A stretch of 64,000 bases of DNA from NCBI RefSeq assembly GCF_021341665.1, contig NZ_JAJTTH010000001.1, positions 186,001 to 250,000 of the forward strand, read 5' to 3'. Position 1 is the stretch's first letter; the number at the start of each line of letters is the position of its first letter. The stretch comes from Pseudomonas sp. Au-Pse12 (GTDB lineage Bacteria; Pseudomonadota; Gammaproteobacteria; Pseudomonadales; Pseudomonadaceae). A program made the position numbers and the translations under genes. Below are positions 17,246 to 26,859 of the stretch, piece after piece. The notes under the pieces were generated by a model that saw only the letters and a list, made by a program, of their open reading frames with translations, was not told the DNA's origin and made no database searches.

Positions 17246-17364
17246 CACGCGGCCCGTGTGCAGGCAGGGCATAACAATTACAAGGCCGCAGCCACCGGCT
17301 GCCACGCTTGCCAGCTGTCGCCCTGCGTGCGCGGCGCAGGCGTGCCTTGATGGAGGACATGTAC

Positions 17365-19248
17365 GTGAGTTGCCAATTCAAAGCGCCATCCCCACCCGTG
17401 GCCGAGCCGCCGCGTTACCGCCAGGTGTCCATCGGCCGGCCGGCGGTTGCCGTCAGTGAAGAGCAGGGCGTGTTGCACATGCGCTCCCTGGAACCCCTGG
17501 CTCCCTTGCCGCAGCGCTTGCTCGATCGCCTGTTGCACTGGGCCCGGGTGCGTCCCGAGCAGACCTTCATTGCTGCCCGCGAGGCCGGCGGCGATTGGCG
17601 CCGGGTCAGCTATGGGCAGATGCTCGACAGCGTGCGCGCCATCGCCCAGGGCCTGCTTCATTACGGCCTGTCGGCCGACAAGCCGCTGGCGCTGCTCTCG
17701 GGCAATGACATCGAACACCTGCAACTGGCCCTGGGCGCGATGTACGCCGGGATTCCCTATTGCCCGGTGTCGCCGGCCTATTCGCTGCTGTCCCAGGACT
17801 TTGCCAAGCTGCGCCACGTCTGTGACCTGTTGCAGCCGGGGCTGGTGTTTGTCAGCGATGCCGCCGCCTACCAACGGGCCATCGACGCGGTGCTGCCGCC
17901 CGAGACGCCGCTGATCTGCGTGCGTGGCCAGGTACCGGGGCGGCGCCAGGCGAGCTTCGCCAGCCTGCTGGCCGAGCCCGGTGGGGCCGAGGCCGATGCG
18001 GCCTTTGCCGCCACCGGCCCGGACAGCATCGCCAAGTTTCTCTTCACCTCGGGCTCGACCAAGCTGCCCAAGGCGGTGATCACCACCCAGCGCATGCTCT
18101 GCGCCAACCAGCAGATGCTGTTGCAGACCTTCCCGGTGTTCGGCGAAGAGCCGCCGGTGCTGGTGGACTGGCTGCCCTGGAACCACACCTTCGGTGGCAG
18201 CCATAACGTCGGCATCGTGCTCTACAACGGCGGCAGTTTTTATTTGGACGATGGCAAGCCCACGGCCCAGGGTTTCGCCGAAACCTTGCGCAACCTCAAG
18301 GACGTTTCCCCCACCGCCTACCTGACCGTGCCCAAGGGCTGGGAGGAACTGGTCAACGCCCTGGAGCAGGACGCCGAACTGCGCGAGTGTTTTTTCAAGC
18401 GCATGAGCCTGTTCTTCTTCGCCGCCGCCGGGCTTTCGCAAAGTGTCTGGGACCGACTCGACCGGGTCGCCGAGCAGCATTGCGGCGAACGCATCAGCAT
18501 GATGGCCGGGCTCGGCATGACCGAGGCCGCGCCGTCTTGCACCTTCACCACCGGGCCGCTGTCGATGGCCGGTTACATCGGCCTGCCGGCGCCGGGTTGC
18601 GAAGTGCGCCTGGTGCCGGTGGACGGCAAGCTCGAAGGGCGTTTTCGCGGGCCGCACATCATGCCCGGCTACTGGCGCGCGGCGCAGCAGACTGCCGAGG
18701 TGTTCGACGCCCAGGGCTTCTACTGCTCGGGGGATGCGCTCAAGCTCGCCGACCCCCAGGACCCGCAACTGGGGCTGATGTTCGACGGGCGCATTGCCGA
18801 GGATTTCAAGTTGTCGTCCGGGGTCTTTGTCAGCGTCGGCCCGCTGCGCAATCGCGCGGTACTGGAAGGCTCGCCCTATGTCCAGGACCTGGTGGTGGCC
18901 GCCCCCGACCGCGAGTGCCTGGGGGCCCTGGTGTTCCCGCGCCTGTATGAATGCCGGCGGCTGGCGGCGCTGGGCGCCGAGGCCAGCGATGCCCAGGTGC
19001 TGGCCAGCGCGCCGGTGCGCCAGTGGTTCGGCGACTGGTTGCAGCGCCTGAACCGCGAGGCCAGCGGCAACGCCAGCCGCCTGGAGTGGATTGCCCTGCA
19101 GGTGGAGCCGGCGTCCATCGACCGCGGGGAAATCACCGACAAGGGCTCGATCAACCAGCGCGCGGTGTTGCAGTGGCGCGCCGAGCAGGTCGAGGACCTG
19201 TATCGCGGCCGCGAGCCGTCGATCCTGCGCGCCGAGCCCAAGCCATGA
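17365..19248 (+). CDS. fcs: Feruloyl-CoA synthetase
   Basis: A 627-residue ANL-superfamily acyl-CoA ligase that activates ferulate, caffeate or p-coumarate with ATP and CoA, the first step of the pathway. Motifs are KFLFTSGSTKLPKAVITTQRM (P-loop), DWLPWNHTFGGSHNVG, GLGMTEAAPSC, and the hinge region FDGRIAEDFKLSSG. A strong GGAGG (17352-17356) sits 8 nt before GTG 17365, which is the preferred start; ATG 17350 or 17359 would be too close to or inside that site. The TGA overlaps the thiolase ATG. Confidence 0.93.
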   Translation: MSCQFKAPSPPVAEPPRYRQVSIGRPAVAVSEEQGVLHMRSLEPLAPLPQRLLDRLLHWARVRPEQTFIAAREAGGDWRRVSYGQMLDSVRAIAQGLLHYGLSADKPLALLSGNDIEHLQLALGAMYAGIPYCPVSPAYSLLSQDFAKLRHVCDLLQPGLVFVSDAAAYQRAIDAVLPPETPLICVRGQVPGRRQASFASLLAEPGGAEADAAFAATGPDSIAKFLFTSGSTKLPKAVITTQRMLCANQQMLLQTFPVFGEEPPVLVDWLPWNHTFGGSHNVGIVLYNGGSFYLDDGKPTAQGFAETLRNLKDVSPTAYLTVPKGWEELVNALEQDAELRECFFKRMSLFFFAAAGLSQSVWDRLDRVAEQHCGERISMMAGLGMTEAAPSCTFTTGPLSMAGYIGLPAPGCEVRLVPVDGKLEGRFRGPHIMPGYWRAAQQTAEVFDAQGFYCSGDALKLADPQDPQLGLMFDGRIAEDFKLSSGVFVSVGPLRNRAVLEGSPYVQDLVVAAPDRECLGALVFPRLYECRRLAALGAEASDAQVLASAPVRQWFGDWLQRLNREASGNASRLEWIALQVEPASIDRGEITDKGSINQRAVLQWRAEQVEDLYRGREPSILRAEPKP

Positions 19249-20486
19249 ACGGCGCCGGGCAGTACAGCGAGTTTGCCGATGTGGCGATCCTTGAGGCGCT
19301 GCGCACGCCCTGGGTCGACCTTGGCGGGCACCTGGCCGAGATCTCGCCGATCGATCTGGGGATCAAGGTCGGCCGCGAGGTACTGCTGCGCGCCGGCATC
19401 GATGCCCGGGCGGTGGACAGCGTGCTGGCCGGCTCCATGGCCCAGGCCAGTTTCGACGCCTACCTGCTGCCCCGGCACATCGGCCTGTACAGCGGCGTCG
19501 GGCAAGCGGTGCCGGCGCTGGGGGTGCAGCGCATCTGCGCCACCGGTTTCGAGCTGCTGCGCCAGGCGGCTGAGCAGCTGCGGGGCGAGGTGCAACTGGC
19601 GTTGTGCGTGGCCAGTGAGTCGATGTCGCGCAACCCGATTGCCGCCTACACCCATCGCGGCGGCTTCCGCCTGGGGGCGGCGGTGCAGTTCAAGGACTTT
19701 TTATGGGAGGCGCTGTACGACCCGGCGCCGGGGCTGGACATGATCGACACCGCCGACAACCTGGCGCGGCGTTATGGCCTGACCCGCGAAGCCGTGGACG
19801 GCTACGCCTGCGCCAGCCATCAGCGGGCCCTGGCGGCGCAGCAGGCGGGCTGGTTCGCGCCGGAAATCGTCGCCGTGAGCCACCAGACCTTCGAACTCGA
19901 CGGCTATCAAGCGCGCGGCATTCGCCTGCCACGGGGTGTCGAGACGGTCAGCCAGGACAGCCATCCGCGCCCCAGTGAGCTTTCTGCCCTGGCGCGGTTG
20001 CGGACGATCCACGAGGGTGGGGTGCAGACCGCCGGCAACAGTTGCGCGGTGGTCGATGGCGCGGCGGCGGCCCTGGTCGGGCGGGCATCGGCCTGCACTG
20101 CTGCGCCCCTGGCGCTGTTGCGGGCCAGCGCGGTGGTTGGGGTGGCGCCGGAGTGCATGGGCATCGGCCCGGCTCCGGCAATCCGCATGCTCTTGCAACG
20201 CAGCGGCCTGAGCCTGGAACAGGTGGGCCGCATTGAAATCAACGAGGCTCAGGCAGCCCAGGTGCTGGCCGTGGCCCGGGAGCTGGAGCTGGACAGTGAC
20301 CGCCTGAATGCCCGGGGCGGCTCCCTGGCCCTGGGGCACCCCCTGGCCGCCAGCGGCCTGCGCCTGGTGCTGACCCTGGCCCGGCAACTGCGCGAGCACA
20401 ACCTGCGCTACGGAATCGCCGCCGCCTGCGTGGGAGGCGGCCAGGGCATGGCGCTGCTGATCGAAAACCCGGCCTGGCGCGGCTGA
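19245..20486 (+). CDS. aat: Acetyl-CoA acetyltransferase / beta-ketothiolase (aat)
   Basis: A 413-residue thiolase. The acyl-accepting Cys is in VQRICATGFELL, the catalytic His in GGSLALGHPLAASGLRLVL, and the second Cys in AAACVGGGQGMALLIE. It is translationally coupled to fcs (ATGA overlap). The order fcs-aat-acd beside ech and vdh matches the ferulate locus of Pseudomonas sp. HR199, where aat and acd were proposed for an alternative beta-oxidative route but are not essential. The true substrate here is not shown by sequence. Confidence 0.9.
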   Translation: MNGAGQYSEFADVAILEALRTPWVDLGGHLAEISPIDLGIKVGREVLLRAGIDARAVDSVLAGSMAQASFDAYLLPRHIGLYSGVGQAVPALGVQRICATGFELLRQAAEQLRGEVQLALCVASESMSRNPIAAYTHRGGFRLGAAVQFKDFLWEALYDPAPGLDMIDTADNLARRYGLTREAVDGYACASHQRALAAQQAGWFAPEIVAVSHQTFELDGYQARGIRLPRGVETVSQDSHPRPSELSALARLRTIHEGGVQTAGNSCAVVDGAAAALVGRASACTAAPLALLRASAVVGVAPECMGIGPAPAIRMLLQRSGLSLEQVGRIEINEAQAAQVLAVARELELDSDRLNARGGSLALGHPLAASGLRLVLTLARQLREHNLRYGIAAACVGGGQGMALLIENPAWRG

Positions 20487-20545
20487 GCCCGACCGGCCCG
20501 CCGCCCCTGGCGGGTCATTCTATTTCTACTCGATGAGGTGTCCCC

Positions 20546-22300
20546 ATGTGGAGCTACCAGGCGCCGCTGCGCGATATGCAATTTGTCCTTGAGCACTGGC
20601 TGGAGGCCCCCGAGGCGTGGCGTCGGAGCGCGGCGTTCGACGCGCTGGACCTGCCCCTGGCGCTGCAGGTGCTGGAGCAGGCCGGGCGTTTCAGCCAGGA
20701 GGTGCTGGCGCCGCTGAACGCCAGCGGCGATCGCCAGGGCTGCCGGTGGGCGGACGGGCAGGTCAGCACCCCGCAGGGGTTTGCCGAGGCCTACCGGGCC
20801 TATGTCGAGGGCGGCTGGCCGGCCCTGGCTTGCGCCGAAGCCCTGGGTGGCCAGGGCCTGCCGCAACTGCTGGACGCGGCGCTGCAAGAGATGCTCTACG
20901 CCAGCAACCACGCCTGGGCCATGTACACCGGCATCGCCCACGGCGCCTACCTGTGCCTCAAGACCCACGGCGCGCCCTGGCTCCAGGAGCGTTACCTGCC
21001 CGCGATCATCAGTGGCGAGAGCCTGCCCACCATGTGCCTGACCGAGCCCCAGGCCGGCAGTGACGTCGGCCTGCTGCGCTGTCGCGCCGAGCCCCAGGCC
21101 GACGGCAGCTATCGCCTCAGCGGCAGCAAGCTGTTCATTTCCGGCGGCGAGCATGACCTCACCGACAACATCCTGCACCTGGTGCTGGCCCGGCTGCCGG
21201 GCGCGCCCGAGGGCAGCCGCGGGATCTCGCTGTTCCTGGTGCCCAAGCGTCTGGAACAGGGCCAGGGTAACGGCGTGCGCTGCGACGGCATCGAACACAA
21301 GATGGGGATCAAGGGCAGCGCCACCTGTTCCCTGGTGTTCGAGGCGGCCCAGGGCTGGTTGGTGGGCGAGGCCCATCGCGGCCTGGCGGCGATGTTCGTG
21401 ATGATGAATTCGGCGCGCCTGCACGTGGGCCTGCAAGGCCTGGGGCATGTCGAAGCGGCGTGGCAGAACGCCCGTGACTACGCCAGCGAACGCCAGCAGA
21501 TGCGTGCGCCATTGCGCCCCGCCGGGGTCGCTGCCCAGGCCGCCGACCCGATTCGCTACCACCCGGCCATGCGCCGCGTGCTGCTGGAATTACGCGCCAC
21601 CAGCGAAGGCCTGCGCGCCATCGGTTACTGGGCCGCGCACCTGCTGGATCAGGCCGAGCATCACCCTGAGCCCGAGGTCCGGCGCCAGGCCGATCAGTTG
21701 GCGCAGCTGCTGACGCCGATCATCAAGGCCTTCTTTACCGAGCAGGGCTTTCGTCAGGCCAGTAACGCCTTGCAGGTCTTCGGCGGCTACGGCTACGTCG
21801 CCGAGTTCGCCATCGAGCAGACCCTGCGCGACAGCCGCATCGCCATGATCTACGAAGGCAGCAACGAGATTCAGGCCAACGACCTGCTGTTGCGCAAGGT
21901 GCTGGGGGATGGCGGGCAGGGCTTCGCGCTGTTGCTTGAGCAATTGCGCGATGAGGCCGGGCACAGCGCCCAGGCGCCCGAGTGCGCGGGGTTCGCCCGG
22001 TCGTTGGCGGATCTGGCCGAGGCGTTGCAGGCACTGGTGGCCGAGGTGCAGCAGTGCGCGCTGGAGGATGCCGAGTACCCGTATCGCGCGGCCGGGGATT
22101 TTCTGGCGTTGTGTGGCCTGAGCCTGCTGGCACTGGCCTGGGCCCGAGCGGCACGGGTGTCGCGCAGGCTGCCCGAGGGCGATCCGCTGCGTGGGGCCAA
22201 GCTTGAGACGGCGGGGTTCTTTTTCAGCTACCTGTTGCCCCAGGTCGAACAGCGGATGACGGCGGTGCGCAACGCCAGGGCAGCGTTAGCCTTTATCTGA
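20546..22300 (+). CDS. acd: Acyl-CoA dehydrogenase (acd)
   Basis: A 584-residue flavin enzyme of the long ACAD subgroup with an extra C-terminal domain. Signatures are MCLTEPQAGSDVGLLRCRAEPQADGSYRLSGSK (substrate/FAD contact), HKMGIKGSATCSLVF, NALQVFGGYGYVAEFAIEQTLRDSRIAMIYEGSNEIQANDL, with the probable catalytic Glu in IYEGSNEIQ. It is the last gene of the ferulate cluster, 59 nt after aat, with a CCCGCC/GGCGGG hairpin (20497-20514) between. It would desaturate an aryl-propanoyl-CoA, for example dihydroferuloyl-CoA; this substrate is inferred. Confidence 0.9.
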   Translation: MWSYQAPLRDMQFVLEHWLEAPEAWRRSAAFDALDLPLALQVLEQAGRFSQEVLAPLNASGDRQGCRWADGQVSTPQGFAEAYRAYVEGGWPALACAEALGGQGLPQLLDAALQEMLYASNHAWAMYTGIAHGAYLCLKTHGAPWLQERYLPAIISGESLPTMCLTEPQAGSDVGLLRCRAEPQADGSYRLSGSKLFISGGEHDLTDNILHLVLARLPGAPEGSRGISLFLVPKRLEQGQGNGVRCDGIEHKMGIKGSATCSLVFEAAQGWLVGEAHRGLAAMFVMMNSARLHVGLQGLGHVEAAWQNARDYASERQQMRAPLRPAGVAAQAADPIRYHPAMRRVLLELRATSEGLRAIGYWAAHLLDQAEHHPEPEVRRQADQLAQLLTPIIKAFFTEQGFRQASNALQVFGGYGYVAEFAIEQTLRDSRIAMIYEGSNEIQANDLLLRKVLGDGGQGFALLLEQLRDEAGHSAQAPECAGFARSLADLAEALQALVAEVQQCALEDAEYPYRAAGDFLALCGLSLLALAWARAARVSRRLPEGDPLRGAKLETAGFFFSYLLPQVEQRMTAVRNARAALAFI

Positions 22301-22313
22301 GGTGAAGCAGGCT

Positions 22314-22325
22314 ATTGGATCCAAT
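22314..22325. promoter_or_regulatory. VanR operator-like palindrome ATTGGATCCAAT
   Basis: A perfect 12-bp palindrome, identical to the VanR operator described in Caulobacter as I recall it. It lies 13 nt after acd and about 290 nt before the vanK-like promoter site. It may be an auxiliary operator or loop partner. Confidence 0.55.
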
Positions 22326-22343
22326 TAAGAGGGGCCAAGCCTT

Positions 22344-22475
22344 GTGGCGAGGGAGCTTGCTCCCGCTGGGGTGCGCAGCGCCCCCATCGCCTGGACTCCG
22401 AGCGTTTCCAGGCCTCCCGCACCCGCAGGCTTTGCGATGGCTGCGCCATCGAACGGGAGCAAGCTCCCTCGCCAC
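22344..22475. repeat. REPIN (two inverted REPs)
   Basis: GTGGCGAGGGAGCTTGCTCC (22344 onward) and its reverse complement at 22454-22475 bracket about 85 bases. The 22-mer core is a common REP type of P. fluorescens-group genomes. Between the arms is a second short inverted repeat (GATGGctgcgCCATC). It separates acd from the vanK-like promoter. Confidence 0.85.
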
Positions 22476-22485
22476 ATGCTTGGTT

Positions 22486-22500
22486 GACCGATAATCGCCC
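22486..22500. promoter_or_regulatory. PcaR/IclR-type operator candidate 2
   Basis: GACCGATAATCGCCC shares the CGATAATCG core and flank with the sites at 12562 and 35248. It lies just outside the REPIN, about 110 nt upstream of the vanK-like promoter. Confidence 0.45.
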
Positions 22501-22610
22501 GCTAATCCCGGCGCTTTGTCGGGCACCTAAGCGTTTGATCCTTATGGAAATTGACCCTGTCCATGGCTGGCCAAGGCGTTTTTGAGCAGCCTTTTCAGCT
22601 CGGTTTTCTC

Positions 22611-22639
22611 TTGTCAATGGATCCATTAAGCGCTTTATT
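22611..22639 (+). promoter_or_regulatory. vanK-like promoter with VanR operator in the spacer
   Basis: TTGTCA (22611-22616) and TTTATT (22634-22639) are 17 bp apart. The 12-bp palindrome AATGGATCCATT (22616-22627) fills the spacer, the position expected for a repressor site. This is the main evidence that the transporter downstream belongs to the VanR regulon. Confidence 0.65.
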
Positions 22640-22681
22640 GGCGGCCTGGCGATGGCAGGAGCCCTCCTGACCGTCCGCAAT

Positions 22682-22695
22682 AAAAACAACAAAAA
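22682..22695 (+). promoter_or_regulatory. A-rich Hfq/Crc-type leader motif (vanK-like)
   Basis: AAAAACAACAAAAA lies 10 nt before the small ORF at 22706 and runs into its AAGGG ribosome site. It has the same AANAANAA character as the motifs at the oprD and vanA leaders. Confidence 0.7.
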
Positions 22696-22705
22696 GGGTT
22701 TCGTC

Positions 22706-22822
22706 ATGAATGTCTTATCGACGGCGTGCGGCCGCCTGGCTGGCGCGCGCTGGCTGTCTGTGTGCACAGGTTCACTGGGTGTTGCGCTTCGGCTCGTGGC
22801 CGAACGGCAGGTGCGCCCATGA
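22706..22822 (+). CDS. Small leader ORF coupled to vanK-like transporter
   Basis: A 38-codon frame (MNVLSTACGRLAGARWLSV...) has its own AAGGG site 7 nt upstream and ends in a TGA that overlaps the transporter ATG (ATGA, 22819-22822). The A-rich Hfq/Crc motif sits at its ribosome site, not at that of the transporter. It may be a coupling peptide that passes repression on to the transporter. No homologue is recognised; it could also be untranslated leader. Confidence 0.4.
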   Translation: MNVLSTACGRLAGARWLSVCTGSLGVALRLVAERQVRP

Positions 22823-24144
22823 ACCGCGATCTCAAGCAACGGCTCGATCAGGGCCCGATGGGCTCGTTCCAGTGCCTGGCGATCGGCATCTGCATTGTCC
22901 TCAACATGATCGACGGCTTCGATGTGCTGGTGATGGCCTTCACCGCCGCTTCGGTGTCCGCCGAGTGGCAACTCAATGGCGCGCAGATCGGCCTGCTGCT
23001 CAGTGCCGGGTTGTTCGGCATGGCCGCCGGTTCGCTGTTTATCGCACCCTGGGCCGACCGCTTCGGGCGCCGGCCGCTGATTCTGGGGTGCCTGTTGCTG
23101 TCCGGTGTCGGCATGCTGCTTTCGGCCACCAGCCAGAGCCCGTTGCAGCTGGCGCTGTTGCGCGGCCTGACCGGGCTGGGCATCGGCGGCATCCTGGCCA
23201 GCAGCAATGTGATCGCCGCCGAATACGCCAGCCGCCGCTGGCGGGGTCTGGCGGTGAGCCTGCAATCCACCGGCTATGCCCTGGGGGCGACCCTGGGCGG
23301 CTTGCTGGCGGTGTGGCTGCTGAGCCATTGGGGCTGGCGCTCGGTGTTTGTGTTTGGCGGCATCGTCACTTTGCTGGTGATCCCCCTGGTGCTGCTCTGG
23401 CTCCCCGAATCCCTGGACTTTCTCCTGGCCCGGCGCCCGGCCGACGGCCTGGCGCGAATCAATCGTCTGGCGCGGCGCCTGGGGTACCCGGAACTGGCGC
23501 GAATGCCGGCTGCGATGGTGCGCGAGGAGGGCGCTGCCACGGGGTTTGGCCAGCTGTTCGCCGGGCCGATGCGGCGCACCACGCTGCTGATCTGGCTGCT
23601 GTTTTTCCTGGTGATGTTCGGTTTCTACTTCGTCATGAGCTGGACCCCGAAACTGCTGGTGGCCGCCGGGCTCTCGGCGCAGCAGGGGATTACCGGTGGG
23701 GTGTTGCTGAGTGTCGGCGGGATCTTCGGTGCGGCGCTGATCGGCGGCCTGTCCTCGCGCTGGCCGCTGACCCGGGTGCTGTCGCTGTTCATGCTGGTCA
23801 CCGCCGGGCTCTTGGTGCTGTTTGTCGGCAGTGCCTCGTCGATTGCCGCGGCCCTGGGCCTGGGGCTGCTGATCGGGCTGTTCGCCAACGGCTGCGTGGC
23901 CGGGCTGTATGCCTTGTCGCCGGTGGTCTACGACGCTTCGGTGCGGGCTACCGGGGTGGGCTGGGGGATTGGCATCGGTCGCATCGGCGCGATTGTCTCG
24001 CCGACGGTGGCCGGGGTGCTGCTGGATGCCGGCTGGCAGCCGCTGCACCTGTACGGGGTGTTTGCCGTGGTCTTCGTGCTGGCGGCGGGTTGCCTGTTGC
24101 TGCTGCGCCCGGCGCCGCCGCAAGCGCAAGCGGCCCTGGCCTAG
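22819..24144 (+). CDS. AAHS-family transporter, probably vanillate (VanK-like)
   Basis: A 441-residue 12-TM major facilitator with AAHS marks: TM1 NMIDGFDVLVMAF, the loop motif APWADRFGRRPL, and RGLTGLGIGGILASSN. Its promoter carries a VanR-type palindrome, the strongest evidence for a vanillate/protocatechuate uptake role. ATG 22819 overlaps the stop of a 38-codon leader ORF; upstream in-frame residues look like that ORF in another frame. It is convergent with the LysR gene at 24178. Confidence 0.87.
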   Translation: MNRDLKQRLDQGPMGSFQCLAIGICIVLNMIDGFDVLVMAFTAASVSAEWQLNGAQIGLLLSAGLFGMAAGSLFIAPWADRFGRRPLILGCLLLSGVGMLLSATSQSPLQLALLRGLTGLGIGGILASSNVIAAEYASRRWRGLAVSLQSTGYALGATLGGLLAVWLLSHWGWRSVFVFGGIVTLLVIPLVLLWLPESLDFLLARRPADGLARINRLARRLGYPELARMPAAMVREEGAATGFGQLFAGPMRRTTLLIWLLFFLVMFGFYFVMSWTPKLLVAAGLSAQQGITGGVLLSVGGIFGAALIGGLSSRWPLTRVLSLFMLVTAGLLVLFVGSASSIAAALGLGLLIGLFANGCVAGLYALSPVVYDASVRATGVGWGIGIGRIGAIVSPTVAGVLLDAGWQPLHLYGVFAVVFVLAAGCLLLLRPAPPQAQAALA

Positions 24145-24177
24145 CACGCGGAACCGGATGCGGCGGCAGGCGACGGT

Positions 24178-25074
24178 TCAGGACTGGCCGTCGATGATCG
24201 CCGCGGCCACGGTCTGGCGGAACCAGCTCAGGGCGGCGGAGCTGTCGCTGTTGGGGTGCCAGTGCAGGGACACGTCGAACTCCCCCACCGGGAACGGCAG
24301 TTCCAGTTGCCGCAGGCCGCCCTCAAGGGTGAACAGGCGGGCGATCTGCGCCGGCAGCACGGCCAGCAGATCGGTGCCGGGCAGGACCTTGGGCAGGACC
24401 GAAAAGTGCGGCACGTGCAGGCTGATACGGCGCTTGGCGTCCATCTGCTTGAGCACGTCCTCGACGCTGCCGTGGCCGGTGGTGCGGGTCACGGCAATGT
24501 GCCGCTCGGCGAGGAACTGCTCCAGGCTGAGCTGGGTGCCGATGCGCGGGTGGCGGTCGCTGAGCAGGCACACGTAGCGCTCGCGGATCAGCACCTGGCT
24601 GCGGGTGCCGGTCAGGGGCTTGCGGCAGATCAGCGCGTCGACCTTGGCGCTGCCGAGCCATTCGCCGGCCTGGTCCACTTGCAACGGCAGGACCTCGACT
24701 TCGGCCTCCGGCGCTTGCTGGTTCAGGCGCGCCAGGATCAGCGGCAGGAAGCCCATTTCACCGAGGTCGGAGAGGGCGATGCGAAAGCGGCGCTCGGTGG
24801 TCGCCGGGTCGAAGCGCCGGGTGCTGTGCACGGTGTTCTCGATCTGCGTCAGGGATTGGCGAAGGGTCGGGTACAGCTCATCGGCCAGTTGGCTGGGCTG
24901 GATGCCGTCGCGGGTGCGGCTGAACAGGCCGTCGTCGAACAGCTCGCGCAGCCGTGCCAGGCCGTAGCTGACCGAGGGCTGGGTGACGAATAGGCGCTCG
25001 GCGGCCAGGGTCACGCTGCGGGCTTCATAGAGGGTGACGAAGGTGCGGATCAGGTTCAGATCGATGTGGCTCAT
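24178..25074 (-). CDS. LysR-type regulator of the benzoylformate operon
   Basis: A 298-residue LTTR. The N-terminal HTH is seen in DLNLIRTFVTLYEARSVTLAAERLFVTQPSVSYGLARLRELFDD, and a co-inducer domain follows (RRFRIALSDLGEMGFLPLILARL...). It is divergent from the benzoylformate decarboxylase gene with a 116-nt AT-rich gap, the standard layout for an activator of the neighbouring operon. The inducer is presumably mandelate, benzoylformate or a related aromatic keto acid; this is inferred from context only. Confidence 0.88.
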   Translation of the reverse strand: MSHIDLNLIRTFVTLYEARSVTLAAERLFVTQPSVSYGLARLRELFDDGLFSRTRDGIQPSQLADELYPTLRQSLTQIENTVHSTRRFDPATTERRFRIALSDLGEMGFLPLILARLNQQAPEAEVEVLPLQVDQAGEWLGSAKVDALICRKPLTGTRSQVLIRERYVCLLSDRHPRIGTQLSLEQFLAERHIAVTRTTGHGSVEDVLKQMDAKRRISLHVPHFSVLPKVLPGTDLLAVLPAQIARLFTLEGGLRQLELPFPVGEFDVSLHWHPNSDSSAALSWFRQTVAAAIIDGQS

Positions 25075-26777
<1,703 letters not shown>

Positions 26778-26790
26778 GGACTGTCTTGTC

Positions 26791-26809
26791 GCCGGGCCAA
26801 CGGCCCGGC
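26791..26809 (+). terminator. Hairpin between mdlC and transporter
   Basis: GCCGGGCC-aac-GGCCCGGC is an 8-bp GC stem just after mdlC with no T-run. It is more likely an mRNA stability or partial-termination element within the operon than a full terminator. Confidence 0.45.
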
Positions 26810-26839
26810 CGTGCCAGCCGCAGCTTGCGGACTCACCAG

Positions 26840-26850
26840 AAGAATAAAAA
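26840..26850 (+). promoter_or_regulatory. A-rich Hfq/Crc-type motif before transporter
   Basis: AAGAATAAAAA contains AANAANAA and is fused to the AGAGG ribosome site of the transporter at 26860. Confidence 0.55.
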
Positions 26851-26859
26851 GAGGTGGTT

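Noticed and set aside
22341-22480. CRISPR-like or terminator interpretation of the inverted repeats after acd
   Set aside because: Only two inverted arms, no direct repeats or spacers; the core is a known Pseudomonas REP, so REPIN is the better call.
22312-24147. Minus-strand 611-codon frame opposite the vanK-like transporter
   Set aside because: Gln/His/Arg-rich composition typical of antisense GC-rich shadow; the plus strand has a full AAHS transporter.
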